Below are positions 45,488-54,840 of a stretch of 64,000 bases of DNA, piece by piece. Under the pieces are notes generated by a model. That model had not been told where the DNA came from. It saw nothing but the letters and a program-made list of their open reading frames with translations, and did not search any database. Source of the stretch: HLUCCA09 sp038745585 (GTDB taxonomy: Bacteria; Pseudomonadota; Alphaproteobacteria; Rhodobacterales; Rhodobacteraceae). The first letter of the stretch is position 1. Each line of letters opens with the position of its first letter. Location: contig JBCDLH010000001.1 in assembly GCA_038745585.1 (NCBI GenBank), positions 186,001 to 250,000 of the forward strand, given 5' to 3'. Position numbers and translations under genes: made by a program.

Positions 45488-48400
45488 ATGGATCCGATCC
45501 GCTTTTCCATAGACCGGCCCGTCGCGGTGATCGCGGTCGTCATTATGGCCGTCCTCTTTGGCGCGCTGGCGCTGACACGGATCCCGGTCCAGCTGGCGCC
45601 CGATGTCCGCAAGCCCGTTGTCGTGGTGCAGACGGACTGGCCGGGTGCCGCCCCGGCCGAGGTCGAGCGCGAGATCGTCAATCCTCAGGAAGACGCTTTT
45701 CGCGGGCTCGAAGGCCTCGAACGGATGACGAGCCGCGCGCAGACTGGCGAAGCCGAGGTTACGCTCGAATTCGCCGTGGGCTCGAACATGGGCGAGATCC
45801 TTCTGCTCGTGTCCAACCGGCTTGACCGCGTCGGCGGCTATCCTGACGAGGCCGGCGAGCCGCGGCTCAACACCTCGGGCGCCGACGATAGCCCGATTGC
45901 CTGGGTCACCGTGCGTGCCGCCGACGGCAACACTAAGCCCCTGCCCGAATATGGCGACTTCATGGAAGACGTCGTCAAAGAGGCCATCGAGCGGGTCGAT
46001 GGTGTCTCGACGGTCAACGTCTTCGGCGGCGTCTCACGCCAGCTTCAGATCGTGATCCGCCCCGATGAGCTCGCCCGTTTCGGCCTCACGATCCCCGAGG
46101 TTGTCAGTCGCCTCCGCGCTGAGAACATTTCGGTCTCGGCGGGGGATGTGGAAGAGGGCAAGCGGCGCTACGTCGTGCGCGCGGAAGGCACGCTCGATAG
46201 CGTCGGCGCAGTCGAAGACATCGTCTTGCGAAGCACCGGCCTTGGCCAATCGGGCGCGCTTGGCCGCGTCCTCGTGCGCGACATCGCCGATGTCGGCTTT
46301 GGCTATCAGGACCCGACCGCGCGCTTACGCTTTCGCGGTGAGGCGGGCCTCGCATTCAACATCGTCCGCGAGCAGGGCGCCAACGTGATCGCAACCATGG
46401 CAGAGGTCCGCGCTGTTCTCGCAACGCTTGAGGCTGGGCCCATCGCAGAAGCCGGCCTGATTATGGAGCAAGTCTATGATGAGACGGTCTATATCCAGGG
46501 CGCGATCGACCTTGTAACGCAGAACATATGGATCGGCGGCCTCCTTGCGGCCGGGGTGCTGATGCTCTTTCTGCGCTCCCCGCGCGCCACGCTTGTGATA
46601 TCCCTCGCGATCCCTGTTTCCATCGTCGCGTCTTTTGTCGCTATGGCGGCGACCGGGCGCACGCTCAATGTCATCTCGCTTGCCGGGATCGCCTTTGCCG
46701 TCGGCATGATCGTCGACGCCGCCATCGTCGTGCTCGAAAACATCTTTCGCCTGCGCGAACAGGGCAGATCCCGCGCCGAGGCCGCCTATGAGGGGGCGCG
46801 GCAAGTCTGGGGTGCGATCCTCGTCTCCGCTTTGACGACCGTAATGGTCTTCATCCCGATCCTGGTGATGCAGCTCGAAGCGGGCCAGCTCTTCCGCGAC
46901 ATCGCCGTCGCGATCTCGGTCTCGGTCCTCCTTTCGCTCGTCGTGGCGGTGACGGTGATCCCTGCGCTCTCGTCGCGCCTGCTTTCGGGCTTCGAAGCCA
47001 AGCCGATGCGCCTGCCGGGGATCGACCACATCGCCGCCGGGTTTCGCGCTGCCGTCATGGCCTATACCCGCCTCACCGTGCGCTACCGCGGGGCCGGTCT
47101 TCTCATGGTCGGCGGCATCGGCACAGGGGCGGCTCTCGCGGCGATCCTATTCCTGCCCAAGCTCGAATACCTCCCAGAGGGCAATCGCAACCTCGTTTTC
47201 GGCCTGATCATCCCGCCCCCGGGCTACAACCTCGACACGACCGAGACCATCGCGCAACGCATCGAGGCGGTCGCCCAGCCGATGTGGGAGGCGCGGCCCG
47301 CTACGGCGCTAGAGGATGGCCGGCCCGCCCTCGAAAGCTTCTTTTTCGTGGCGACCCCCGGCAACAGCTTCGTCGGCGCCGCTGCCGTCGACGGGAGCAG
47401 GGTGGCCGAGGTCATCCCGATCTTGTCGCAGCCGATCTTTGCCGAGCCTGGCACCTTCGGCTTCATGACGCAGCCCTCGCTCTTTGGCCGTGGCGTCGGC
47501 GGCGGGCGGACGATCGAGCTCAACATTTCGGGCGACGAGTTGCCACAGATCCTTGGCGTCGCCGGCCAGGCCGCAGGCATGATCGCTGGGCTTTTGCCGC
47601 GCAGCCAGGGCCACCAGTTTCGCCCCATCCCGGGGCTCGAGCTCGGCGCTCCCGAAGTGCGCCTGATCCCTGACCGCGTGCGCCTCGCCGATGCCGGGCT
47701 TTCCGCAGCTGATCTCGCGGCGACCATCGACGCCTACAACGACGGGCTGCGCGTGGCCGAGATCAGCGTCGGCAATCGCCGTCTCGATCTGGTGCTCAAG
47801 GGCGACGATGCCGCGCTCGTCGGGCTCCGCACCCAGGATGTCGGCGCCTTCCCAGTTGTGACACCGTCGGGCCAAATCGTGCCCGCGTCAGAGCTCTCGC
47901 GGGTCGAGGTCACGGCCGGGCCCACGGAAATCCGACACTTGGAGCGCCTGCGCACCGTGACGCTTGAGGTCCGCCCCTCCGATGCGCTCCCCCTCGAAGC
48001 CGCCGTCGACCTCTTGCAAAGCCAAGTGGTCGACGCGCTCCAGGCGCAAGGCCTGCCCGACGGCGTCCGCCTCTCGATCTCCGGCACGGCCGATCAGCTC
48101 TCGCAGACTTGGAACGCGATCCAGATCAACCTGCTCGTCGCCCTTGTCATCGTCTTTCTCGTGATGGCGATCCTCTTTGAAAGCTTCGTCCTGCCCCTTG
48201 TCGTCCTGATCTCGGTACCGGTCGCGGCGGCCGGCGGCGTCGCCGGCCTTGCGGTGCTCAACCTTTATCAGACGCAGCCGCTCGACATGCTGACGCTCCT
48301 CGGCTTCGTCATCCTCGTGGGGATCGTCGTCAACAACGCGATCCTGATCGTCCACCAATCGCTCTTTCACCTGCGGGTCGAAGGTATGCCGCCGATCGAC

Positions 48401-48664
48401 GCCATCGAAGAGGCGACGCGCAACCGCATCCGCCCGATTTTCATGTCAACGCTGACTTCCGTCTGCGGCATGCTCCCGCTCGTCGTCTTCCATGGCGCGG
48501 GCTCCGAGCTCTATCGCGGCCTCGGCGCAGTCGTGGTTGGCGGCCTTTCGATGTCTGCCTTCCTCACCCTGCTCACCGTTCCGCCGCTCCTCCGCCTGGT
48601 GCTGACCGAGGCACCGCGCCCAAGCCGCGCCGCCGCAGCGGCCGCACCCGCCCCCGCGGAGTAA
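45488..48664 (+). CDS. RND family efflux transporter inner-membrane pump
   Basis: A 1058-residue proton-driven pump. It opens with IRFSIDRPVAVIAVVIMAVL, has two large periplasmic loops and two blocks of membrane helices. The acidic residue of the fourth helix is in AVGMIVDAAIVVLENIF; this subgroup has one Asp followed by Ala rather than the Asp-Asp pair of AcrB. The second half has LLGFVILVGIVVNNAILIV. The substrate range is unknown. A copy of the GC-rich repeat with a strong hairpin follows 35 bases after the stop and probably ends transcription. Confidence 0.94.
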   Translation: MDPIRFSIDRPVAVIAVVIMAVLFGALALTRIPVQLAPDVRKPVVVVQTDWPGAAPAEVEREIVNPQEDAFRGLEGLERMTSRAQTGEAEVTLEFAVGSNMGEILLLVSNRLDRVGGYPDEAGEPRLNTSGADDSPIAWVTVRAADGNTKPLPEYGDFMEDVVKEAIERVDGVSTVNVFGGVSRQLQIVIRPDELARFGLTIPEVVSRLRAENISVSAGDVEEGKRRYVVRAEGTLDSVGAVEDIVLRSTGLGQSGALGRVLVRDIADVGFGYQDPTARLRFRGEAGLAFNIVREQGANVIATMAEVRAVLATLEAGPIAEAGLIMEQVYDETVYIQGAIDLVTQNIWIGGLLAAGVLMLFLRSPRATLVISLAIPVSIVASFVAMAATGRTLNVISLAGIAFAVGMIVDAAIVVLENIFRLREQGRSRAEAAYEGARQVWGAILVSALTTVMVFIPILVMQLEAGQLFRDIAVAISVSVLLSLVVAVTVIPALSSRLLSGFEAKPMRLPGIDHIAAGFRAAVMAYTRLTVRYRGAGLLMVGGIGTGAALAAILFLPKLEYLPEGNRNLVFGLIIPPPGYNLDTTETIAQRIEAVAQPMWEARPATALEDGRPALESFFFVATPGNSFVGAAAVDGSRVAEVIPILSQPIFAEPGTFGFMTQPSLFGRGVGGGRTIELNISGDELPQILGVAGQAAGMIAGLLPRSQGHQFRPIPGLELGAPEVRLIPDRVRLADAGLSAADLAATIDAYNDGLRVAEISVGNRRLDLVLKGDDAALVGLRTQDVGAFPVVTPSGQIVPASELSRVEVTAGPTEIRHLERLRTVTLEVRPSDALPLEAAVDLLQSQVVDALQAQGLPDGVRLSISGTADQLSQTWNAIQINLLVALVIVFLVMAILFESFVLPLVVLISVPVAAAGGVAGLAVLNLYQTQPLDMLTLLGFVILVGIVVNNAILIVHQSLFHLRVEGMPPIDAIEEATRNRIRPIFMSTLTSVCGMLPLVVFHGAGSELYRGLGAVVVGGLSMSAFLTLLTVPPLLRLVLTEAPRPSRAAAAAAPAPAE

Positions 48665-48699
48665 CGCCGCCCGGCACGCATTTGAAAGAGCTGCTCCCT

Positions 48700-48751
48700 C
48701 ATCTTGGCCGAAATACTCTCGGGGGGTCTGGGGGGCAGACAGCCCCCCAGC
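48700..48751 (+). repeat. Dispersed GC-rich intergenic repeat, copy 1 (with hairpin)
   Basis: Begins with CATCTTGG, continues with AAATACTC and ends in a strong hairpin (CTGGGGGGC, five-base loop AGACA, GCCCCCCAG). The same order of elements recurs at 62903 and, inverted, at 61371. Here it sits between the RND pump gene and the decayed ugpE, so it may act as a bidirectional terminator. Bases 48752-48889 show no gene. Confidence 0.65.
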
Positions 48752-48889
48752 CTCTCCACCCCCAGCTTCCGTTTGCGAAGGGTGCGAGAGCTGAAACCCG
48801 TTGTGCGCAAAGCGAATCTCGTTCGCCTCTTGCCAAGCCCAACCATAGGTTCCGCCCTCTTCGGGCACGGGCTCGGCCCCGTCCTGGCG

Positions 48890-49656
48890 CATGACGGATC
48901 CCCATGACGATGGTGTTTATCTCCGGATCGGTCGTGATCAGGAGCGGCCAGAGACATTTGTTCCAGCCATAGATAAACAGATCACGAAAAGAGCCGCGAT
49001 GTTCGTCCGGCTCATCGGAAGCAGAATATCGAAGAAAAAGCGCATCGGCCGCGCCCCATCGACACGCGCGGCTTCGGCCAACTCATCGGGCACCGTCATA
49101 AAAAAACTGGCGGAAGAGAAAGGTCGCCGTGGCCGAGGCGATAAGCGGCAGGATGAGCCCCGAATAGGAGTTCAGCATGCCAAAATTCGCGACCACCTCA
49201 TAGATCGGCACAATGCGGACCTCGACCGGGCGCATCGGCGTGATCAAGATCAGCCAGAAAAAGATATGCCGCCCCGGAAAGCGGAAATAGACGATGGCAA
49301 AGGCGCTCAAAAGCGAGATTGCGATTTTTCCAAGCGCGATACCAAAGGCCATGATGCCTGAATTGAAGAGCATCTGTGCCACGGGCGCATCGACGCCCGA
49401 GGTCAAAGCGCGAATAGTTATCCCAAAACTGATCGCCGGGCAGCAGCGGCATTGGCGGGCGGACAATCTCTTGCGATGTGACGGTTGAGGCCACGAATGC
49501 AAGCCAGATCGGAAAGAAGATAAAAAGCACGCCGATCATAAGCCCGAGATGCCTGAGCCAAAGGCTCGCCCCCCGTTTTTCGACCATGCCATCGGGAAAT
49601 GGCCTGGTCCGCCGGGCGGGCGCTGCGGCTGGCGGTGCTGTCGTCTCCGCGGTCAA
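48890..49656 (-). pseudogene. ugpE: ugpE remnant: glycerol-3-phosphate ABC transporter permease with several frameshifts and a lost C-terminus
   Basis: Minus-strand frames, joined in order, give a MalG/UgpE-type permease. The N-terminus from a TTG at 49656 reads MVEKRGASLWLRHLGLMIGV and FFPIWLAFVAST; then MLFNSGIMAFGIALGKIAIS, LLSAFAIVYFRFPGRHIFFW and ASATATFLFRQFF; then the EAA loop DELAEAARVDGARPMRFFFD and FIYGWNKCLWPLLI. Frame changes are needed near 49410, 49100 (in an A run) and 48975. The protein breaks off after about VMGIR, where about 50 C-terminal residues are expected. It overlaps the ugpA remnant by four bases, as intact operon genes do. Confidence 0.85.
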
Positions 49657-50529
49657 TAATGCACCCTCCGCTCGATGTCTTTGAATTGGACGATTGTCAG
49701 CAGCCCAAAAGCGTCAAAAGGATCACCGACTGCGCTGCTGAAGAGCCGAGATCCTGGCCCACAAAGCCGTCCGAATAGACCTGGTAGACCAGGATCGTCG
49801 TCGCCTGCTGCGGCCCACCTGCCGTGATCGTATGGATCACGCCGAACGTCTCGAAAAAGGAGTAGTCGACGTTGACGACCAAAAGAAAGAACGCGATCGG
49901 AGACAAAAGCGGGAATACGATCTTGCAAAACGCGTCCAGAATCGCGCCCCGTCAATCGCCGCCGCTTCGATGACCGATTTCGGGATCGCCTGCAGCCCAG
50001 CCAGGAAAAAGAGAAAGTTGTAGCTGATCCGCCCCCAAGCGGAGGCGACGACGACGAGGCCCATCGCCTACCCATCGTGGAGCACATGGTTCCAGTCATA
50101 GCCCAAGGCGCCGAGATACCACGTCACCACGCCCACCCGCGTGTTGAACATGAAAAGCCAGAGCACGCCGGCGACAGCGGGCGCGACCGCATAGGGCCAG
50201 ATCAGCAGCGTCCGGTAGGTGGCCGATCCCTTGATCAGCCGGTCTGCCAAGACCGCGAGATAGCGCGCCACGCCCATGGAAACGACCGTGACAAGGATCG
50301 AAAAAACTGCCGTTGTCAGGAACGAGGCACGCTAAAACGGATCGCCAAAGAGGAATTCGAAGTTTCCAAGCCCGACATATTGCATCGAAAGGCCGAACGG
50401 ATCGGGAATGAACAGCGATGGCCAGATCGCCTGCCCCGCCGGCTAGAAAAAGAAGACGGCAGTGACGACAACCTGCGGCGCGATCAGCAGGAGCGGCAGC
50501 CAAACACCTTTAAGAGTAACGCGCTTTTC
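49653..50529 (-). pseudogene. ugpA: ugpA remnant: glycerol-3-phosphate ABC transporter permease with three nonsense codons and two frameshifts
   Basis: From a GTG at 50529 the frame reads like a UgpA permease but is stopped by TAG at 50443-50445 (FFF-stop-PAG, where Trp is expected), 50332-50334 (DPF-stop-RAS) and 50068-50070 (DG-stop-AMGL, where Gln is expected). Frame changes are needed near 49940, after the EAA loop (PKSVIEAAAIDGA), and near 49700. Between lesions the protein is well conserved (RTLLIWPYAVAPAVAGVLWL; GGPQQATTILVYQVYSDGF), and the end is QFKDIERRVHY. This points to recent loss. Confidence 0.88.
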
Positions 50530-50535
50530 CACGCC

Positions 50536-51522
50536 CTACGCCTCTGCCATCCGCTTGCGCCGCTCCGCCATTTTCTGGTGGGCTTCTTCCGTTCCGTCGT
50601 GAAACGAGCCAAAGACCTTGTCCCAGGGGATCTCCAGCGAGCCGTAATTGCACTCAAAATAGCGGTGATGCATCTGGTGGTGAAACGTGCCAAGCGCGAG
50701 CCTGTTCTTGTCTTTAACGACTAGACCCTCGAAACCGGTATGCGTGGTTGCCGCCGTCAGCGTCAGATACTGCATATGGTAGAGAATGTGCACCGGATGC
50801 GCCGGGACGATCCAATGGATCAAGACCGAACCGAGAAAGATCACGTGTTCAATCGGGTGCATCGACAGGCCAGACCACGGCCCGACATTGACATTGCGAT
50901 GGTGCACGGAATGCACGCGCTTGTAGAGCGGCGGCCAATGTAGCAAGCGGTGGATCCAATAGAAATAGAAGCTCTCCCAAATCGGGATGAGGAAAAAGAG
51001 CGCAACGAACCAGATCGGGCTCTGCGCCCAGGTCAGCACAGGGGCCCAGCCATTGCCCATCGCCCAAAACATCAGCACTTCATACGCGGTCCAAACTGTG
51101 ACGCCCGAGGCGAGCGACCAAAACATGTTGTCGCGGACCTGCCCGCCGAGGGTGAATTGCTTGCCCTTCTCCGAGAGCGGGCGCTTGTCGAATTTCAGCC
51201 GATCGCCCTGTTTGCGATAGTGGTGAAAGTAGAGATGCAGAGCGCCGGTAATCGCCGTGAAGAGGAGGACGTTGCGCAGCCAGATCTGCGCGATCCAATC
51301 CAGGGAGAGGGTCTTCGTCACCTCCAGCGGCGGCTGCGTCCAGACCATGACGGCAAACGCGATGCCAACGAGGATGAGCCGTTCTGAGATCAGGAACCAG
51401 CGCGACCAAAACCATTGAAAAATGGCCAGCGGCGACAGCGGCAGCCGAAACACCGGCGAGACCTGGAGCGGGACGTTCGGCGTATAATTCCAACCGCGGA
51501 GGCTTGGTTTCGGGTCTGACAT
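50536..51522 (-). CDS. Fatty acid hydroxylase/sterol desaturase superfamily membrane enzyme
   Basis: A 328-residue di-iron membrane oxygenase. The histidine clusters of the superfamily are seen: HLYFHHYRKQ, HRLLHWPPLYKRVHSVHHRN and FHHQMHHRYFECNYG, set between hydrophobic segments (LILVGIAFAVMVW; VTVWTAYEVLMFW). The start has AGGTGAAC upstream. It is intact although it lies between the ugpB remnant and the ugpA remnant, with only six bases to the latter. It would hydroxylate or desaturate a lipid; the substrate is unknown. Bacterial relatives act on hopanoid-, carotenoid- or fatty-acid-type lipids. Confidence 0.9.
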   Translation of the reverse strand: MSDPKPSLRGWNYTPNVPLQVSPVFRLPLSPLAIFQWFWSRWFLISERLILVGIAFAVMVWTQPPLEVTKTLSLDWIAQIWLRNVLLFTAITGALHLYFHHYRKQGDRLKFDKRPLSEKGKQFTLGGQVRDNMFWSLASGVTVWTAYEVLMFWAMGNGWAPVLTWAQSPIWFVALFFLIPIWESFYFYWIHRLLHWPPLYKRVHSVHHRNVNVGPWSGLSMHPIEHVIFLGSVLIHWIVPAHPVHILYHMQYLTLTAATTHTGFEGLVVKDKNRLALGTFHHQMHHRYFECNYGSLEIPWDKVFGSFHDGTEEAHQKMAERRKRMAEA

Positions 51523-51885
51523 GGGTTCACCTGTCCGAAAAGGGATCGACTACCGTTAACCTAGCACAGAGCGCGGTGCTTGCCTGCCTGTCGACGAAGC
51601 CGCGTTTGAAATTGCCCCGACCGAGCCATAGAGAGGGTTTCGGTAGGTCACGCGGCGCGCAAGTGGGCGGCGATCGCCTCTTAGCGCGGCGCGGGGCAAA
51701 GCATCATCCCGGCCAAAGCACGCGATCGCACGACTCAAGCGATCGATCTCCACGAGGAGCCAGAGACCGGGCGTTACGCACCTGTCGTTAACGGCGGGCT
51801 CGTCCATCCGAGCAGGATGCTTGCGCACCTTTCGCAAGAGCGCGCGGGCGGGGCCGACTGGTGCGCCGGCCCCGCCACGCGGCGC
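51523..51885. other. 363-base gap with a strong hairpin after the ugpB remnant
   Basis: No gene was recognised. A perfect ten-base inverted repeat (GGCGGGGCCG / CGGCCCCGCC, loop of ten) lies at 51847-51876, directly after the end of the ugpB remnant on the minus strand. It lacks a T run. It resembles the stem-loops often found between a binding-protein gene and its permease genes. Confidence 0.5.
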
Positions 51886-52897
51886 TTAGTTCGTGGCCTG
51901 CTCGAAGCGGCGGAGGAGCTGGTTGCCCCGCTCCACGGCGCTGTCGAGTGCGGCTTGGGCGGTCTTGTCGCCTGCCCAGACGCCCTCGAGCTCTTCGTCG
52001 ATGATCCCGCGGATCTGGTCGAACGAGCCGAGGCACAGGCCCTTCGAATTGCCCGTCGGCGCGTTCAGCGTCATCTGCTGGAAAGAGATGTCGGTGCCCG
52101 GGTTCGCCCGGTAAAATCCCTGCTCGTGGGTCAGCGCGCCAGCGGAGGCCGTGATCGGCAGATAGCCCGTGTCCTAGTGCCACTTGGCTTGGATCTCCGG
52201 CGAGGCGAGGGCGTTGGAGAACGCCGCGACGCCTGCGTATTCCTCATCCGAGAAACCCTCCATCACCCAGAGCGACGCGCCGCAGATGATCGTGTTCTGC
52301 GGTGCGCCCTTGACGCCCTCCGAATTGGGCAGCATCCGCACTTCGAAGTCGAACTCGGCCTCTGCCTTGATCCCGGCGTAGCCCGCCGAACTCTCGGTAA
52401 AGAGCGCGCTTTCGCCGCTGCGGACGTTCGCGCCCGCCTCGTTCCGGCGCCCGTCGTAGAAAGACTTACCTTCCGCGACCCACTCGCCGATCTGGCCAAT
52501 GTGCTGAACTTGGACCGGCCCGTTAAAGCTCAGCTCGGTGCCCGTCCCGCCAAAGCCGTTGTCCATCGTGGCGAAGGGCACGTTGTGATAGGCAGAGAAG
52601 TTCTCCAGGTGGATCCAGCTCTGCCACGACGTGGTCATCGGGCAGTCGAGACCAGCTTCGCCCAGCGTATCGAGCACGGCGCCCGCGGCCTGCCAGGTGG
52701 TAAGGTCCACATCCGGGTCGAAGCCGTTAGCCTCCGAAAGATCGCGGTTCACCCAAAGGAAGGGCGTCGACGAGTTGTCGGGCATCGAGAGCGGAAACAG
52801 CGTATCTCATAGGAACGCCCCATTGTCCTGATAGCCGCTCACACCGACGGTCGCATTGGGGCCGCAACACTCATAGACACATTGCGCAGGGCGAAGT
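51886..52897 (-). pseudogene. ugpB: ugpB remnant: glycerol-3-phosphate-binding protein, 5'-truncated with two nonsense codons
   Basis: The readable part follows UgpB closely: MPDNSSTPFLWVNRDL, CPMTTSWQSWIHLENFSAYH, SGESALFTESSAGYAGIKAE, GAPQNTIICGASLWVMEGF, and at the end IIDEELEGVWAGDKTAQAAL with ERGNQLLRRFEQATN. A TGA at 52807-52809 and a TAG at 52174-52176 (KWH-stop-DTGYLPIT, where Gln is normal) interrupt it. The signal peptide and roughly the first 100 residues are missing; only about 60 bases separate the remnant from the HAD gene. Confidence 0.88.
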
Positions 52898-52955
52898 GAC
52901 CGATTGTAACGGTTCTGTAGCACCCTCACGACCTTCCGCGCGCCCCTGCTCCTCC

Positions 52956-53867
52956 TCATGGGCGTGCGACGATGTAATCGGGCCGGATGCCCGCCTGGCC
53001 GATCGCATCGGCGATGCGGTAGCCCGAGAAAAACCCGTAATCGGCAATAAGCGCGGCGCGAAGCCCAGCCGCCTGTGCCCCGAGGATATCGGTATGCAGG
53101 CTGTCGCCCACCATGACGATCCGGTCCCGCGCGATGTCGGGGCCGAGCCGCGCGAGCGCGAGGTCGTAAATGTCGCCAAAGGGCTTGCCGTAAAAGCGCG
53201 GGGCGATCCCGGTCCGATCCGCTAGACGGTGCGCGAAATGCCCGGGCTCTCGGCTAAAGCCGTCCTCGCGCGGGGCGACAATGTCGGGGTTGCCGACATA
53301 GACCGGGCGTGGGTCGGCCAACAGCGCCTCCTCCAGCAGGCTCTGCCGCGCCTCCGTCCAGCCCCACGATCCGACGAGGAGAAACCCCTCGACCTCGGCA
53401 TAGGCCGCAGGGTCGTCCTCGAGGTAGCGGACATCGAGCCCGGCAAGATCGCCAAAGCCAGTGCCCCGGCTCGCCATGAGGCCCCAGCGCCGGCTTTCTG
53501 CCCCGTGAAGCGCTGCGATCAGCGTCGACCGGCTGGTGATGATATCGCTCGGTGCAAACTCAAAGCCAAGCCGCGCATACTTCTCGATTGTGTCCCGGTG
53601 CGGCACGCCTGCGGCGTTGGAGACGACAAGCACGCGCTTGCCCGCCTGCTGTAGATCCGCCACCCGCTCCGCCACGCCGGGGATCGCAGTTTCGCCGATA
53701 TTGAGCACACCGAACGCATCGAGCAGAAACGCGTCGAACGCGGGCGCAATGTCGGCGAGGGTCGCCACGTCTCGACACGCGCCACCAGGCCGAGCCGCGT
53801 CGGGCAAGCGATGGCGCACGGCCTCATAGGCGTAAAACGCCTCTTCGACGCTGAGCGCGACCGTCAT
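52956..53867 (-). CDS. HAD-superfamily class IIA hydrolase (TIGR01459-like)
   Basis: A 303-residue HAD protein. Motif I is FLLDAFGVLN: the nucleophile D50 is present, but the +2 position that is normally the acid/base Asp is Phe52, as I recall for this subfamily. Motif II lies in VLVVSNAAG, the cap includes YVGNPDIVAPREDG, motif III is the lysine in FYGKPFGDIY, and motif IV is IVMVGDSLHTDILGA. It overlaps the DeoR-type regulator by four bases and precedes ugpB, so it probably acts on a phosphorylated polyol such as glycerol phosphate. That is inference from context. Confidence 0.85.
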   Translation of the reverse strand: MTVALSVEEAFYAYEAVRHRLPDAARPGGACRDVATLADIAPAFDAFLLDAFGVLNIGETAIPGVAERVADLQQAGKRVLVVSNAAGVPHRDTIEKYARLGFEFAPSDIITSRSTLIAALHGAESRRWGLMASRGTGFGDLAGLDVRYLEDDPAAYAEVEGFLLVGSWGWTEARQSLLEEALLADPRPVYVGNPDIVAPREDGFSREPGHFAHRLADRTGIAPRFYGKPFGDIYDLALARLGPDIARDRIVMVGDSLHTDILGAQAAGLRAALIADYGFFSGYRIADAIGQAGIRPDYIVARP

Positions 53868-54706
53868 GGCGCGACTACCAGGTCGACCCCGGCCGCAGAC
53901 AGCGCATTGGCAAGCGACGGCGCGGGTGCGGCGTCGGTGACAACCGAGGTCAGATCAGCCATCTCCCCGATCCGCACGAGGCCGCGCCGGCCAAACTTCT
54001 CCGCTCCGATGAGCAGATGCGCCGACTGGCTTTGGGCGAGCATCGCGCGTTTGATCGAAGCAAAGCCGCGCACCGCTTCGGTCGGCCCGTCAACCGAGAG
54101 GTTCGAGGCGCCAATCATGCACCGGTCGACGCTGTGGCGCTCGATGAATTCGATCGCGTCCGTGCCAACGACGGCGGCCTCCGCGGGCAGGTAATCGCCG
54201 GGGCAGAGGATCACGCTCGCCGCGCTCCGGCCGAGCGTCATTGCGATCGGCAGGCTGTTGGTCACAACCGTGCAGGGCGTGCCGCAAAATGCCAAAAACC
54301 GCGCGCATTGGAGCGTGGTCGAGCCGCTGTCGATCATCACCGTTTCCCCGGGCGCCACGAATTCGGCCGCGCGCCGCCCAATGCGCTCGCGCTCGGCAAT
54401 CTGCGCGGTGGAGCGTTCGTCGAAACCCGGGTAGTGGCCGTGGGCAAGGGCCGAAGCGCCGCCATGGGCGCGCGCCAGCATGCCGTCGCCAGAGAGCGCT
54501 TCGACATCGCGGCGGATCGTTTCACCCGAAACGCCAAAACGCTCGGCCAGGTCTCCGATCCGGACGTGGGGACGCAGCTTGAGCTCAAGCAGAATCTGTT
54601 CGCGCCGCTCCTCCTTGCGCAGCTTCTGCCGCACGGCAGGCGGTCGGCCGCTCGCCGCCTCGGGCGCGCCGGGGATGATGCGAAGGTCGGGCAAGTGTCC
54701 CCCCAA
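53864..54706 (-). CDS. DeoR/GlpR-family transcriptional regulator
   Basis: A DeoR-type repressor: a helix-turn-helix (RIGDLAERFGVSGETIRRDV), the family wing LARAHGGA, and the sugar-phosphate-sensing domain (GETVMIDSGSTTLQCARFL; VTNSLPIAMTLG; GASNLSVDGPTEA). The start is uncertain. A TTG at 54706 has AAAGGAGG eight bases upstream and gives 280 residues; a GTG at 54634 is possible. It likely controls the HAD-ugp genes in response to glycerol 3-phosphate or a similar sugar phosphate. A perfect inverted repeat lies upstream. Confidence 0.87.
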   Translation of the reverse strand: MGGHLPDLRIIPGAPEAASGRPPAVRQKLRKEERREQILLELKLRPHVRIGDLAERFGVSGETIRRDVEALSGDGMLARAHGGASALAHGHYPGFDERSTAQIAERERIGRRAAEFVAPGETVMIDSGSTTLQCARFLAFCGTPCTVVTNSLPIAMTLGRSAASVILCPGDYLPAEAAVVGTDAIEFIERHSVDRCMIGASNLSVDGPTEAVRGFASIKRAMLAQSQSAHLLIGAEKFGRRGLVRIGEMADLTSVVTDAAPAPSLANALSAAGVDLVVAP

Positions 54707-54751
54707 TACTCCAGCCTCCTTTCCTTGAATTGTGTGGACTTCTCCACGCTC

Positions 54752-54771
54752 TTGCAACTCGTTTGTTGCAA
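54752..54771. promoter_or_regulatory. Inverted repeat upstream of the DeoR-type gene
   Basis: TTGCAAC, six bases, GTTGCAA: a perfect seven-base-arm palindrome 46 bases before the regulator start, in the gap to the divergent Nudix gene. An additional short hairpin (GTGGACTTCTCCAC, 54733-54746) lies in the leader. It is a reasonable operator for autoregulation. Confidence 0.45.
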
Positions 54772-54840
54772 AAACCAAGCCGACATGCTTAATTATCTGG
54801 AATACTCGGAAAAAGTCATTCGTTGAGGCCGGTCGTCGCG

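Noticed and set aside
48446..48892. Minus-strand frame running from the ugpE remnant across the GC-rich repeat into the end of the RND pump gene.
   Set aside because: It crosses a hairpin repeat and a well-supported gene on the other strand and shows no domain.
51556..51837. Minus-strand frame of 93 codons in the gap before the desaturase gene, considered as a transposase fragment.
   Set aside because: No catalytic or family motif could be recognised, so nothing supports calling it a gene or mobile element.
49653..52809. Most in-frame stops in ugpA, ugpB and the GS-like gene are TAG at positions where Gln, Trp or Tyr is expected, which could suggest amber readthrough.
   Set aside because: Intact genes in the window (for example dctQ, dctM and the isochorismatase gene) end normally with TAG, one ugpB lesion is TGA, and frameshifts accompany the stops. 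Pseudogene decay explains all of them.
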